DNA of 64,000 bases from Hydrococcus rivularis NIES-593 (GTDB lineage Bacteria; Cyanobacteriota; Cyanobacteriia; Cyanobacteriales; Microcystaceae): contig NZ_MRCB01000017.1 of assembly GCF_001904635.1 (NCBI RefSeq), positions 1-64,000 on the forward strand, given 5' to 3'. The position numbers and the translations under genes are program-made. Positions 26,565 through 35,417 of the stretch are shown piece after piece (position 1 is the first letter of the stretch; each line of letters opens with the position of its first letter). The notes beneath the pieces are model-generated. The model saw only the letters and a list, made by a program, of their open reading frames with translations, did no database searches and was not told the DNA's origin.

Positions 26565-28097
26565 ATGGGACTACCTTGGTATCGCGTCCATACAGTGGTT
26601 TTAAACGACCCAGGACGACTCATTGCCGTCCATCTGATGCACAATGCCCTTTGTGCGGGTTTTGCTGGCTCGATGCTTTTGTTTGAGCTAGCTTTGTACG
26701 ATCCCAGCGATCCAGTTCTCAACCCCATGTGGCGGCAGGGATGTTTCTTAATGCCTTTTGTGGCACGACTGGGGGTAACGAACTCCTGGCAGGGCTGGAG
26801 CATTACGGGCGAAACCTTTGACGATCCGGGTTTCTGGACATTTGAAACCGTCGCGATCGCTCATATCGTCTTTTCCGGTCTCGAATTCCTGGCTGCTGTC
26901 TGGCATTGGGTTAACTGGGATCTCGTCACCTTTTTTGACGAAAAAACTGGCGAGCCAACTTTGGATTTGCCCAGAATCTTTGGCATTCATCTATTTTTAG
27001 CAGGTTTACTCTGTTTTGGTTTCGGAGCTTTTCATTTAACCGGTATTTTTGGTCCGGGGATGTGGGTTTCAGACCCTTATGGTCTCACGGGTCACGTACA
27101 AGGCGTTGCCCCCGTCTGGGGACCGGAAGGCTTTAATCCTTACAACCCTGGCGGCGTGGTCGCTCACCACATTGCAGCGGGGATTGTCGGCATTATCGGC
27201 GGACTATTTCATATTGTCGTTCGACCTTCAGAAGGACTCTATCGACTCCTGCGGATGGGAAATATAGAAGGCGTACTCGCCAGTTCTCTTGCTGTCTTCT
27301 TTTTCGCGGGTTTTGTCGCCAGTGCCAGCATGTGGTACGGAACTGCCACCACTCCCATCGAATTGTGGGGACCGACACGCTATCAGTGGGATAAAGGTTA
27401 CTTCCAGCAAGAGATTGACAGGCGGGTGCAAGCTGGCTTAGCTGAGGGAAAAAGCCTTAACCAAGCCTGGTCGGCGATTCCTCCCAAGCTGGCTTTCTAC
27501 GACTATATCGGCAATAGTCCTGCTAAGGGGGGTCTGTTCCGAGTCGGTCGCATGGTCGATGGCGATGGACTTGCTACGGGTTGGTTAGGGCATCCCGTCT
27601 TTAAAGACGGCGAAGGTCGGGAATTGACCGTGAGGCGCATGCCTAATTTCTTTGAGACTTTCCCCGTAGTGATGACCGATAAAGATGGAGTCGTTCGGGC
27701 AGATATTCCTTTTCGGCGCACCGACGCTAAGTATAGTGTCGAGCAAACCGGAGTCACGGTGAGTTTTTACGGCGGTCTTCTCGACGGTCAAACCATTAGC
27801 GATCCCGCATTGGTGAAGCAATATGCTCGTAAGGCTCAACTCGGCGAACCGTTTGAGTTCGATCGCCAAGCCTATAATTCCGATGGCGTATTCCGAACCA
27901 GTAACCGAGGCTGGTTTGCCTTTTTCCACGCATGTTTTGCGCTGGTCTGGTTTTTTGGGCACGTCTGGCACGGATCGCGCACTCTCTTCCGAGATGTTTT
28001 TGCTGGCATCGATCCAGACCTTGATGAAGAGCAAGTAGAATTTGGTGTCTGGCAAAAAGTGGGAGATATTACCTCGCGCAAACGGCAAGTTGCTTAG
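26565..28097 (+). CDS. psbB2: Photosystem II CP47, far-red paralog (PsbB2)
   Basis: 510 residues, the normal CP47 length. Starts [37 protein letters not shown]; has the large lumenal loop ([24 protein letters not shown]) and ends ...[33 protein letters not shown]. It is the inner antenna of PSII on the D2 side. It is 39 bases after the PsaJ-like gene, with AAGGAG just before the ATG. A strong hairpin follows it before psbH2. Confidence 0.97.
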   Translation: MGLPWYRVHTVVLNDPGRLIAVHLMHNALCAGFAGSMLLFELALYDPSDPVLNPMWRQGCFLMPFVARLGVTNSWQGWSITGETFDDPGFWTFETVAIAHIVFSGLEFLAAVWHWVNWDLVTFFDEKTGEPTLDLPRIFGIHLFLAGLLCFGFGAFHLTGIFGPGMWVSDPYGLTGHVQGVAPVWGPEGFNPYNPGGVVAHHIAAGIVGIIGGLFHIVVRPSEGLYRLLRMGNIEGVLASSLAVFFFAGFVASASMWYGTATTPIELWGPTRYQWDKGYFQQEIDRRVQAGLAEGKSLNQAWSAIPPKLAFYDYIGNSPAKGGLFRVGRMVDGDGLATGWLGHPVFKDGEGRELTVRRMPNFFETFPVVMTDKDGVVRADIPFRRTDAKYSVEQTGVTVSFYGGLLDGQTISDPALVKQYARKAQLGEPFEFDRQAYNSDGVFRTSNRGWFAFFHACFALVWFFGHVWHGSRTLFRDVFAGIDPDLDEEQVEFGVWQKVGDITSRKRQVA

Positions 28098-28105
28098 GAG
28101 TGCCA

Positions 28106-28138
28106 GTAGTAGTGCGGGCAGGATGCCTGCACTACTAC
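28106..28138 (+). repeat. Hairpin between psbB2 and psbH2
   Basis: GTAGTAGTGC and GCACTACTAC arms with inner GGCA/TGCC pairing, only a 3-base loop. It lies between the psbB2 stop and psbH2. It is a typical cyanobacterial repeat palindrome and may mark an RNA processing or partial termination point inside the psb operon. Confidence 0.55.
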
Positions 28139-28188
28139 CAAAACCTTCAAAAATTTCATCGAGATTCAGAGATTCACTAGAGGAATTC

Positions 28189-28413
28189 ATGCAAGTACGA
28201 AAATTTGCTCCCAAAAAAGTTGCTCCCTTGCAATATTTTTTCAAGCGCTTTAATTCCCAAGCAGGTAAGGTAATTCCTGGCTGGGGAACTACGCCTCTGA
28301 TGTTGGCTTTGATGCTGTTGTTTTTCTTCTTTTTGTTGATGCTGCTCGAGATTGTCAATGCCTCGATTCAATTGGAAGGGATTGACGTGGATTGGAAAAG
28401 CTTGAGCTATTAG
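28189..28413 (+). CDS. psbH2: Photosystem II PsbH, far-red paralog
   Basis: 74 residues from the ATG at 28189 (AGAGGA 5 bases before); longer in-frame extension upstream runs through the hairpin and is rejected. The sequence has [56 protein letters not shown], matching PsbH ([17 protein letters not shown]..., one transmembrane helix). PsbH is near CP47 and QB. It follows psbB2, the usual neighbour. Confidence 0.94.
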   Translation: MQVRKFAPKKVAPLQYFFKRFNSQAGKVIPGWGTTPLMLALMLLFFFFLLMLLEIVNASIQLEGIDVDWKSLSY

Positions 28414-28433
28414 TGCGATCGCGAGGAGGTTCG

Positions 28434-28577
28434 ATGTCATCGATCTTTTTTGCCTACGGAGAGGGACAGTTTTCCTCAACTGCAACTGGAATAACTTTAG
28501 GGTTGCTAGCGGCTGTATTATTTTGCGTCCTCCTGGGAGTCTATGCAGCCTATACCTACCCAGCCAACCGAGAATAA
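28434..28577 (+). CDS. 47-residue single-TM protein after psbH2
   Basis: Small gene with GAGGAGGT 4 bases before the ATG, so very likely translated. The product is MSSIFFAYGEGQFSSTATG, one hydrophobic helix (ITLGLLAAVLFCVLLGVYAAYTY) and PANRE. I do not recognise the family. It is weakly like PsbN (STAT start, GxxYxAY before the end) but lacks its conserved PFEEHE tail, and PsbN is normally on the opposite strand of psbH. Its place between psbH2 and the allophycocyanin genes suggests a far-red PSII small subunit. Confidence 0.7.
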   Translation: MSSIFFAYGEGQFSSTATGITLGLLAAVLFCVLLGVYAAYTYPANRE

Positions 28578-28619
28578 AACACTTTTAAATGTTTGATTGT
28601 CAAAAACAAGGAGAAAACC

Positions 28620-29096
28620 ATGAGCATCGTCACCGAATTAATTCTCAATGCCGATAGCGAAGCTCGCTATCCCGGTCCCAAAGAGCTACACATCTTCCAA
28701 GACTTCTTAAAAACAGGAGAGCAACGGCTTCGGATTGCAAAGTTTCTGGCAGACAACGAACAACAGCTCGTCCAAAATGGCAGTGCCCGGTTCTGGGAAC
28801 GGTGTCCGGTTACGCCGAGCAACAGCGGCAATCCAAGAAAAACAGCCTCCTGTCAGCGCGATCAAGGCTGGTATATCCGTCTGATTGCCTACTCAGTTTT
28901 GGCAGGTAGCGAGAAACCCCTCGAAGAAATAGGCACGATTGGGATTAAAGAGATGTATAACTCCCTGGAGATTCCAATCGCCAATATCGTCGTAGCAATG
29001 CAATGCCTCAAAGAAGAAGCCGTATCTATGATGGGTGAGGAGGATGCCGCCGAAGTCGCCCCCTATTTTGACTACGTTATTCAGGCATTGTCCTAA
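28620..29096 (+). CDS. apcD: Allophycocyanin alpha-type subunit, far-red ApcD paralog (first)
   Basis: 158 residues from the ATG at 28620 (AAGGAG upstream); an in-frame start at 28593 has none. Phycobiliprotein alpha fold with the bilin cysteine C78 in TASCQRDQGWYIRL. It is an ApcD-like red-shifted subunit, not ApcA, as judged by similarity to the two other apcD genes here (VTPSNSGN..RKTASCQRD is shared with the gene at 32554). Far-red clusters carry ApcD2, ApcD3 and ApcD5; I cannot assign which number this is. Followed by an inverted repeat before apcB2. Confidence 0.9.
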   Translation: MSIVTELILNADSEARYPGPKELHIFQDFLKTGEQRLRIAKFLADNEQQLVQNGSARFWERCPVTPSNSGNPRKTASCQRDQGWYIRLIAYSVLAGSEKPLEEIGTIGIKEMYNSLEIPIANIVVAMQCLKEEAVSMMGEEDAAEVAPYFDYVIQALS

Positions 29097-29100
29097 CGAT

Positions 29101-29143
29101 AAGTCATTAGTCATTGGTCGTTGACCATTTGTCCCAATGACTA
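29101..29143. repeat. Intergenic inverted repeat between apcD and apcB2
   Basis: TCATTAGTCATTGG...CCAATGACTAATGA: long arms with about 15 bases between. A similar repeat lies at about 29690-29740 (TTGTTAGTCGTTGG...CCACTAACGACTAA) between apcB2 and the next gene. These are common cyanobacterial palindromic repeats and may tune transcript ratios in the operon. Confidence 0.5.
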
Positions 29144-29184
29144 ATGACCAATAACAAATAACAAATCACAAGGAGACAAGATTT

Positions 29185-29670
29185 ATGCAAGACGCAATTA
29201 CTTCTGCAATCAATGCCTTTGACGTTCAAGGTCGCTATCTAGACGACGACGCGATCGCAAGGCTGCGGGGATATTTCCAAAGCGGCACCATGCGAGCCAA
29301 GGCAGCTACGGTTATTGGCGCTAATGCCAAATCTATCATCACTAAGACCGTAGCCAAGTCTCTGATGTACACAGATATCACTGCTCCTGGCGGCAATATG
29401 TACACCTGCCGTCGCTATGCTGCTTGCATCCGCGACTTGGATTATTTTCTTCGCTATGCAACCTATGCCATGCTTGCAGGCGACCCCTCAATTCTCGACG
29501 AGCGCATCCTCAATGGACTGAGGGAAACTTATAACTCTCTAGGCGTTCCTATTAGTGCAACGGTAAGAGCATTACAGGCAATGAAGGAAGTGACTGCCGA
29601 TATTGTAGGGCCGGATGCTGGCAAGGAGATGGGCGTCTACTTCGACCACATTTGCTCTGGCTTGAGTTAA
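29185..29670 (+). CDS. apcB2: Allophycocyanin beta subunit, far-red paralog
   Basis: 161 residues, the usual ApcB length. Starts [31 protein letters not shown] as ApcB does. Bilin cysteine C81 in [26 protein letters not shown] at about 71 includes the asparagine methylated in beta subunits. It pairs with the ApcD-type alpha subunits to make far-red absorbing allophycocyanin. AGGAGA precedes the ATG. Confidence 0.94.
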   Translation: MQDAITSAINAFDVQGRYLDDDAIARLRGYFQSGTMRAKAATVIGANAKSIITKTVAKSLMYTDITAPGGNMYTCRRYAACIRDLDYFLRYATYAMLAGDPSILDERILNGLRETYNSLGVPISATVRALQAMKEVTADIVGPDAGKEMGVYFDHICSGLS

Positions 29671-29781
29671 AGACTTTTTGGTTAATCGATAGTTGTTAGT
29701 CGTTGGTAGAGAGTTTCTTGTATCCACTAACGACTAACTTTACTGAAATACTCGATCGCTATCACAAACAAGGAAAACGAC

Positions 29782-30261
29782 ATGAGCATTATTACTCGCT
29801 CTATTGCGAACGCCGATCGCGAAGTTCGCTATCTCAACCTCGGAGAATTAAATGCCATTCGCAATTTTTATGAGGGAGGAAAAAATCGACTCCGGATCGC
29901 TGAGATTTTGACAGCAAATGAAGAAAGCATCCTCGAAAGAGGAAGTCAAAAATTCTGGAAGCGATGTCCCGATACACCGAGCAATACTGGCAACGCAACT
30001 TTTCGCGCCTCCTGCATGCGAGATCAAGGTTGGTATATCCGCCTAATTACTTATGCGATCGTAGTGGGGGATATAGAACCCTTAGAAAAAACTGGCATCA
30101 AAGGCGTAAAGGAAATGTACGAATCCCTAGAAATTCCTCTCACAAATGTCGTTGAATGCATGCGTTGCCTCAAAGAAGTGACTCTAGAGATGCTGTCGCT
30201 AGAAGATGCTGCTGAGGTAGCGCCTTATTTTGATTATTTGATACAAGGAATGATGCCTTAA
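29782..30261 (+). CDS. apcD: Allophycocyanin alpha-type subunit, far-red ApcD paralog (second)
   Basis: 159 residues. Alpha-type phycobiliprotein with bilin cysteine C78 in FRASCMRDQGWYIRLITYAIVVGD. It differs more from the other two (FWKRCPDTPSNTGNATFRAS). Likely one of ApcD2, ApcD3 or ApcD5 of far-red phycobilisomes; the number is not certain. AAGGAAAACGAC before the ATG is the ribosome site. Followed by A/T-rich short repeats (GGATTTTAGATTTTGGATT) before apcE2. Confidence 0.9.
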   Translation: MSIITRSIANADREVRYLNLGELNAIRNFYEGGKNRLRIAEILTANEESILERGSQKFWKRCPDTPSNTGNATFRASCMRDQGWYIRLITYAIVVGDIEPLEKTGIKGVKEMYESLEIPLTNVVECMRCLKEVTLEMLSLEDAAEVAPYFDYLIQGMMP

Positions 30262-30305
30262 TTTCAATTTTGGATTTTAGATTTTGGATTTTGGATTGAA
30301 AAAAA

Positions 30306-32582
30306 ATGAGTGTCAATGCTAGTGGTGGCAGTCCGGTTGTCCACCCACAACAATATCAAACTTTACCGACTTCTCTACTTTCCCAGGCAGAACAGCAAGA
30401 TCGTAGCTTAAGACGCAGCGAACTCGATGAATTATTGAGTTTTTTTAGATCTGGTGTCAAGCTGCTGCAAATTGTCGAAACCCTAACCGAGAATGCAGAC
30501 CAAATTGTCTCAGCTGGTGCCAAGCGAATTTTTTGGGGCGGGAATCCGATGGATTACCTGGACAAGCCCATAGAAAAGATAGATTTACCGGGGTTTGGGA
30601 GGCCGGTAACCCTTGCCGAAGCAGCGCTTGCCAAGGAGGCTGTACTCGATCGCGAATTCAAGAAGCTGCAAGTCCCTAGTTCGATAAATCCTCCTCGCAA
30701 CTTCAATCCCTTCAGCCACTTGTGGGAGAATCTTCAGGGGGCTATTCAAGGCATGCTGGCAGGCGATCGAGAAGCCCTGCCTGGGGGATTCAAAGCCATT
30801 AATATCTCTCGCTATGGCACCGTCAGAATGAAAAGGTCGATGCGGGATCTGGCTTGGTTTTTGCGCTACATCACCTACGCGATCGTTGCCGGCGATGGGA
30901 GTATTCTAACAGTCAATGCTAGGGGATTGCGGGGAGTTATTCCCGAAGATGTCACGATGGCTACGGTGGTGGCACTCAAGGAAATGCGCTGGAAGTCTTT
31001 GACCTACTTCAAAGGGGATGAGGAAGCCAGCGAAATTATCAAACACTATTTCGATGTATTAATTGATGCCTATCAAGTCGAAAAACCTCCCGTCAGACTC
31101 CGGCAAGGGGTATCGAACGACCAGCAGGGATTGCAACTACCCGAAAGTTATTCCCTCAGTGCCGAAGTGCGATCGAAATTTTTCATCCAGCCCGGTTTCT
31201 TGGCAACGGAGAAGCAAGCAGCCATCAAAGCTGCCTACCGACAAGTCTTTGAGTGCGACATTAACCGCGCCTACGGACTATCTTTATCCGACCTCGAATC
31301 GAAGGTCAACAGCGGTAATCTTTCGATGAAGGAATTTATCCGCGCTTTGGGGAAATCTCGTCTCTACCGCAGACAGTTCTACGAACCTTACGCCATTAGC
31401 CGAGTTATAGAACTTGCCTTTCGTCACTTTCTCGGTCGCGGGTTGAGTTCTTTAGAGGAGTTCCAAGAACACTTTGAGATTATGTCAAAAGGCGGCCTGC
31501 CTGCTTTGGTGGATGCTTTAGTAGACTCTGAAGAATATGCCGATTACTTTGGCGAAGAGACGGTGCCTTACCTGCGGGGTTTGGGTCAAGAAGCTCAAGA
31601 ATGCCGCAACTGGGGCCCCCAGTTCGATCTATTTAAACACAGCGCCCCTGTCCGCAAAGTTCCTCAGTTCGTTACGCTGTTCGCCAATTACCAAAAACCC
31701 TTATCCAATCAACACGTCTATGGGACTGGAAACGATCCGCTAGAAATCCAGTTTGGGGCGATCTTTCCCGAAGAAACTCGCAATCTGGCTGCCCAACCCT
31801 CACCTTATGGTAAGGATAATCGCCGCATTTTGATTGGTTGCGGTTTGGGAAATGGCAACGGACATAAGAATGGGAGTCCTCTAGGAAGAGCACCTTCTTT
31901 GAGTTCGAAAGTATTGAAGCTCAATGGTGCTGCGAATGGAAATGGGAATCGGGGTGCAAACATCAACCTGGCAATCCACTGTGCCGAAACGGCAATTAGA
32001 GGGGCTTACCGACAGGTATTCGGACGGGATGTCTATTCGGGTCAGCGTCTCGTGAGTGCTGAAACCAAGCTTAAAGGCGGCGAAATTACCATGCGAGAGT
32101 TTGTGAGACAGCTAGCCAAGTCTCGTTTATTCCGCAGTTTGTATTGGGATTCGTTCTATATTACCAAAGCGATCGAATACATCCATCGGCGTTTGTTGGG
32201 TCGTCCTACTTACGGGCGAGCAGAAATGAGTCGCTACTACGATCTCTGCGCCAAAAAGGGTTTTTATGCCTTAATCGACGAAATAATTGATAGCCTCGAA
32301 TACTCAGAAGCTTTTGGAGAAGATACAGTTCCTTACGAGCGGTATGTAACGCCGAGGGGATTTGCCATGCGATCGCTGCGGGAACCCGCCCATTGGTCAT
32401 CCTCTCAACTGAACCGAACCGTTAGTGCGGGTATGTTTCTAGCTCAAAAAATGCAAGAAAAAAATAAGACTCGCATAACTGCTGCCAATCGTAACGCCAG
32501 TCAAACCCAAGCTCAACAGACAACTCTGCTAGTTACCGTTCGGGAGGAAACCCATGAGTATAGTCAAACAAGTGATTCTTAA
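30306..32582 (+). CDS. apcE2: Phycobilisome core-membrane linker, far-red paralog (ApcE2)
   Basis: 758 residues. N-terminal phycobilin domain (about 1-255) with an inserted loop; the canonical bilin cysteine is replaced by S178 (KRSMRDLAWFLRYITYAIVAGD against SCxRD in the ApcD proteins). Far-red ApcE2 is known to bind its bilin without a thioether bond, shifting absorption to the red. Two linker (REP) domains follow, at about 290-440 (AYRQVFECDINRAYG) and 550-690 (AYRQVFGRDVYSGQRL), so it should organise a two-cylinder core. The stop lies 29 bases inside the next apcD gene. Confidence 0.95.
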   Translation: MSVNASGGSPVVHPQQYQTLPTSLLSQAEQQDRSLRRSELDELLSFFRSGVKLLQIVETLTENADQIVSAGAKRIFWGGNPMDYLDKPIEKIDLPGFGRPVTLAEAALAKEAVLDREFKKLQVPSSINPPRNFNPFSHLWENLQGAIQGMLAGDREALPGGFKAINISRYGTVRMKRSMRDLAWFLRYITYAIVAGDGSILTVNARGLRGVIPEDVTMATVVALKEMRWKSLTYFKGDEEASEIIKHYFDVLIDAYQVEKPPVRLRQGVSNDQQGLQLPESYSLSAEVRSKFFIQPGFLATEKQAAIKAAYRQVFECDINRAYGLSLSDLESKVNSGNLSMKEFIRALGKSRLYRRQFYEPYAISRVIELAFRHFLGRGLSSLEEFQEHFEIMSKGGLPALVDALVDSEEYADYFGEETVPYLRGLGQEAQECRNWGPQFDLFKHSAPVRKVPQFVTLFANYQKPLSNQHVYGTGNDPLEIQFGAIFPEETRNLAAQPSPYGKDNRRILIGCGLGNGNGHKNGSPLGRAPSLSSKVLKLNGAANGNGNRGANINLAIHCAETAIRGAYRQVFGRDVYSGQRLVSAETKLKGGEITMREFVRQLAKSRLFRSLYWDSFYITKAIEYIHRRLLGRPTYGRAEMSRYYDLCAKKGFYALIDEIIDSLEYSEAFGEDTVPYERYVTPRGFAMRSLREPAHWSSSQLNRTVSAGMFLAQKMQEKNKTRITAANRNASQTQAQQTTLLVTVREETHEYSQTSDS

Positions 32583-33063
32583 CGCCGATGAAGAACTTCG
32601 CTATCCTACTCCTGGCGAACTCCGCCTATTTCAAAATTTCTGCCAGTCGGGAGAAAAGCGAATCCGCATTGCTAACAAGCTAGCGGCAAACGAAAAGAGG
32701 TTAGTAGAAAGAGGTTCGGCAAGGTTTTGGCAACGTTGTCCGGTTACGCCCAGCAATAGCGGCAATATGAGAAAAACAGCTTCCTGCCAGCGCGATCAAG
32801 GCTGGTATATTCGCTTAATTGCTTACTGCGTTTTAGCCGGAAACGAACAGCCCCTTGCAGAGATCGGCACGATTGGCATGAAGGAAATGTACCAATCTTT
32901 GGGCATTCCTATATTTAATTGGGTTGAGGCTTTAAAATGTCTCAAAGAAGAGGCGATCGCGTTGCTGGGCGAAGAGGATGCTGCTGAGGTCACGCCCTAT
33001 TTCGACCATATTATCCAAACGCTTGCTTTACCGGGACCGCCTTATTATATGAATGATAAATGA
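32554..33063 (+). CDS. apcD: Allophycocyanin alpha-type subunit, far-red ApcD paralog (third)
   Basis: 169 residues, with the ATG 29 bases before the apcE2 stop in another frame; GGGAGGAAA precedes it, so translation is probably coupled to apcE2. Bilin cysteine C78 in TASCQRDQGWYIRLIAYCVLAGN. Closest within the window to the apcD gene at 28620. It has a tail PGPPYYMNDK about 10 residues longer than the others. Last gene of the far-red cluster; the numbered name (ApcD2, 3 or 5) cannot be fixed here. Confidence 0.9.
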   Translation: MSIVKQVILNADEELRYPTPGELRLFQNFCQSGEKRIRIANKLAANEKRLVERGSARFWQRCPVTPSNSGNMRKTASCQRDQGWYIRLIAYCVLAGNEQPLAEIGTIGMKEMYQSLGIPIFNWVEALKCLKEEAIALLGEEDAAEVTPYFDHIIQTLALPGPPYYMNDK

Positions 33064-33084
33064 GCCAACAATCGTGTTGGGAAT

Positions 33085-33678
33085 TTAGCTTGCCCAAGAT
33101 AGATAAGGCAATTTTGAGGCTGTGGCTCGAATTCGGTCGGTATCTTGGATCAGTTGTCCGCAGCTATCCCAGGTTCCCGAAATCAGCATTTGCCGCGAAC
33201 CTTCATCCATAAAAACGGGAGCGCTAAAATCTCCGCAGCGAACTTGCATGGTTTCTAGATCGACGGACATGGCAGCTTGAGGATTTTCTTGTAGCAACGC
33301 TTGTAGTCGTTCGATCGCCTTCGGTTCTGCGGTAAGGCAAGGAACGCCATTGGCCACGCAATTGCCAAAAAAGATTTCGGCAAAACTTTCGCCGACGATC
33401 GCTTGGATTCCCCATTTAATAATCGCTTGGGGAGCGTGTTCTCGCGAAGATCCGCAGCCAAAGTTAGCGTTGACGACTAAGATATTAGCACCTTGGTATT
33501 GAGGGAGATCGAAGGGATGCTGTCCGCTAGCTTGGGCGCGATCGTCGGCAAAAACCTGCGCTCCTAGCCCGTCAAAGGTCACGCAGCGCAAAAAACGCGC
33601 GGGAATAATGCGATCGGTGTCAATATCGTCTCCAACTAAAGGAATTCCTCGTCCCGAAATCCGTTCTATCTTACTCAT
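33085..33678 (-). CDS. leuD: 3-isopropylmalate dehydratase small subunit
   Basis: 197 residues from the ATG at 33678; a TTG five codons upstream is not favoured. LeuD signatures: [16 protein letters not shown] at the start, then [44 protein letters not shown]. The heterodimer with LeuC isomerises 2-isopropylmalate to 3-isopropylmalate in leucine synthesis. leuC is not in the window. It converges with the last apcD gene, 21 bases apart. Confidence 0.95.
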   Translation of the reverse strand: MSKIERISGRGIPLVGDDIDTDRIIPARFLRCVTFDGLGAQVFADDRAQASGQHPFDLPQYQGANILVVNANFGCGSSREHAPQAIIKWGIQAIVGESFAEIFFGNCVANGVPCLTAEPKAIERLQALLQENPQAAMSVDLETMQVRCGDFSAPVFMDEGSRQMLISGTWDSCGQLIQDTDRIRATASKLPYLSWAS

Positions 33679-33745
33679 GAAATAATACGCCAAATTGACT
33701 TGCTACTATCATCGCAAATAATTGCTAGGCTAGGACATTGGGATG

Positions 33746-34606
33746 TCAATCGCTGCTTAAGGCAGACGCGATCGCTTGTTGGCTTGCGGTTCGATAAACT
33801 TGCTCTAGGTATTGCTCTACCGCCTGCGCGTCAGCATAGGCTAACGGAATCCTGCCCAAAAGATTGAGGACGGTTTTGCCGTCGGCGGGAGGAACGATTG
33901 CCACCAGCGAAGAGTCTAGCGGCTCGTCATATTGCCAGAATTGTTCAATATTACTTGTTTTTTGGGATTTTTTACCAATTTCTGGCTTCTGGACGGGCGG
34001 GTTTTCCAGATTAACTGTCGGTAAGTCGGTTGAGTTTCTAGATAAACCCGCCTCTACGGCTGACTCCTGACTTCTCAGCTGCCGGAGGGCTTCGAGAATC
34101 TGTTCTTTTGTACGTCCTCGGAGTTGAAAGAGAACGAACGGATCTTCGCTAAAGCGATCGCCCAATTGATAGTAAACCGCACCGATATGCTTGCAGGGAT
34201 TGGCTTTATCGGGACAGCTACAATGGGAATGAATATCCGATAGGGTAAAGGGAAACAAACTCAATCCATTAGCGGTAAAAACTTCTTCAATCTTGTCGGG
34301 CATTTCTCCCGCCAACAGTTGAGCGGAAAAAATTGCTTTTTGGGACAGGGTATCTATGACGTAATTCCAGTCTTCATCGGTAAACGGATCGAGGGAGATG
34401 GAGACTCGATAAGGTTCTGGTTCGCTTCCCTGTACCTTTGCCAAAACCTTAGCCCCTTCAAATTCGATACTGAGGACGTTTCCTTCCCTGGCATAAATTC
34501 TGGCTCTTTCCAGACGTTTTTTAAAACGGTAGGAATCGAGCAATTCTAACCAACGCTGTACCCACCAGGGAGAATTCCCAATTGTGAATTCTGAATTTTG
34601 AATCAT
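33746..34606 (-). CDS. SWIM zinc-finger family protein
   Basis: 286 residues. The SWIM motif CxC...CxH is seen in SDIHSHCSCPDKANPCKHIGAVYYQLGDRF at about residues 140-165. It is surrounded by N-terminal and C-terminal helical regions with no recognisable helicase domain. SWIM fingers bind Zn and often DNA or proteins; bacterial genes of this kind usually sit next to SNF2 helicase genes, but none is here. Overlaps the VanY-type peptidase by 4 bases, indicating an operon. Confidence 0.83.
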   Translation of the reverse strand: MIQNSEFTIGNSPWWVQRWLELLDSYRFKKRLERARIYAREGNVLSIEFEGAKVLAKVQGSEPEPYRVSISLDPFTDEDWNYVIDTLSQKAIFSAQLLAGEMPDKIEEVFTANGLSLFPFTLSDIHSHCSCPDKANPCKHIGAVYYQLGDRFSEDPFVLFQLRGRTKEQILEALRQLRSQESAVEAGLSRNSTDLPTVNLENPPVQKPEIGKKSQKTSNIEQFWQYDEPLDSSLVAIVPPADGKTVLNLLGRIPLAYADAQAVEQYLEQVYRTASQQAIASALSSD

Positions 34607-35364
34607 CTTGATTGACTGTTGTTGGTTGGTTGTTTGAGTTCTCTGGCTTTATAGAAAGTTTCTAGGCTATTGCGATCGCCCACATATCGCCAGTGCCAGG
34701 GTTCATAACTCACTCCTTGAGGATTATTGGGTGGAAAGGACAATTCAAAACTATAGCGATTGGCGTTATTTTTCAGCCAGCGAAAGGCAGCGGTTTTCTC
34801 AAAACTAACGCTGAGATTGGTTGCGGGCGATCGCCCATCGCCAAGATCGATCGCGTAACCCGTGTGATGTTCGCTATAACCGGGAGGGGCGCTAACTTCT
34901 GCTCGCTTACTTGCTTCTTGATTGCGCTGTTGCTTGACTTCAAAAAACAGGCGATTTTGTTCCCTAACCGAGCGAAATCCGGAAATAGGAATCAAAATAA
35001 CGCCATCCGCTCTTGCTGCTGCCTGTAATTGCAAGAATGCCTCTGCCGCCGCCAAGCGCATGCGAATGCGACCGTCGGGCGTTATCGCTTTCAACTCCGA
35101 TTCGGGAGCTTCTTCATAAGGAAGATGACCCAAAACGTTTTCCACTGGTTCGCTAGTTGGCGTTGGCGCAGGGGTGGTTGGAGTAGGGGTAACGGTGGCA
35201 GCAGACTTTTGGGGCACTTTAGCGGGAGAACGAAACAATAATACCCCCGCGATAATCGCTAGCATCCCCAGTCCTAACGAGAAGCCAATGAGGAATAGCG
35301 GCAACTGTCGCGACGATTGTTTGTTCTTTGGGCTGTCTCGCAACGCCTCTGGAATCTCGTCCAT
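34603..35364 (-). CDS. D-alanyl-D-alanine carboxypeptidase, VanY/M15B family
   Basis: 253 residues. A transmembrane anchor at about 22-45, a Pro/Thr-rich linker, then the M15 peptidase: RSVREQNRLFFEVKQQRN, the zinc motif SEHHTGYAIDLGDG (HxxxxxxD) and the catalytic WHW segment EPWHWRYVGD. It should trim peptidoglycan stem peptides outside the membrane. Translation is coupled with the SWIM protein downstream (4-base overlap). Confidence 0.9.
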   Translation of the reverse strand: MDEIPEALRDSPKNKQSSRQLPLFLIGFSLGLGMLAIIAGVLLFRSPAKVPQKSAATVTPTPTTPAPTPTSEPVENVLGHLPYEEAPESELKAITPDGRIRMRLAAAEAFLQLQAAARADGVILIPISGFRSVREQNRLFFEVKQQRNQEASKRAEVSAPPGYSEHHTGYAIDLGDGRSPATNLSVSFEKTAAFRWLKNNANRYSFELSFPPNNPQGVSYEPWHWRYVGDRNSLETFYKARELKQPTNNSQSR

Positions 35365-35417
35365 ACTCCCCCACCAAATCTTCCCATTCCTAATTTAGCG
35401 GAATTTCTGTAGCGATA

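Noticed and set aside
28042-28188. Longer psbH2 reading frame
   Set aside because: It passes through the psbB2 end and a hairpin; PsbH similarity begins only after the ATG at 28189.
34693-35398. Several plus-strand frames inside the VanY-type and SWIM region
   Set aside because: They are antisense shadows of the well-supported minus-strand genes.
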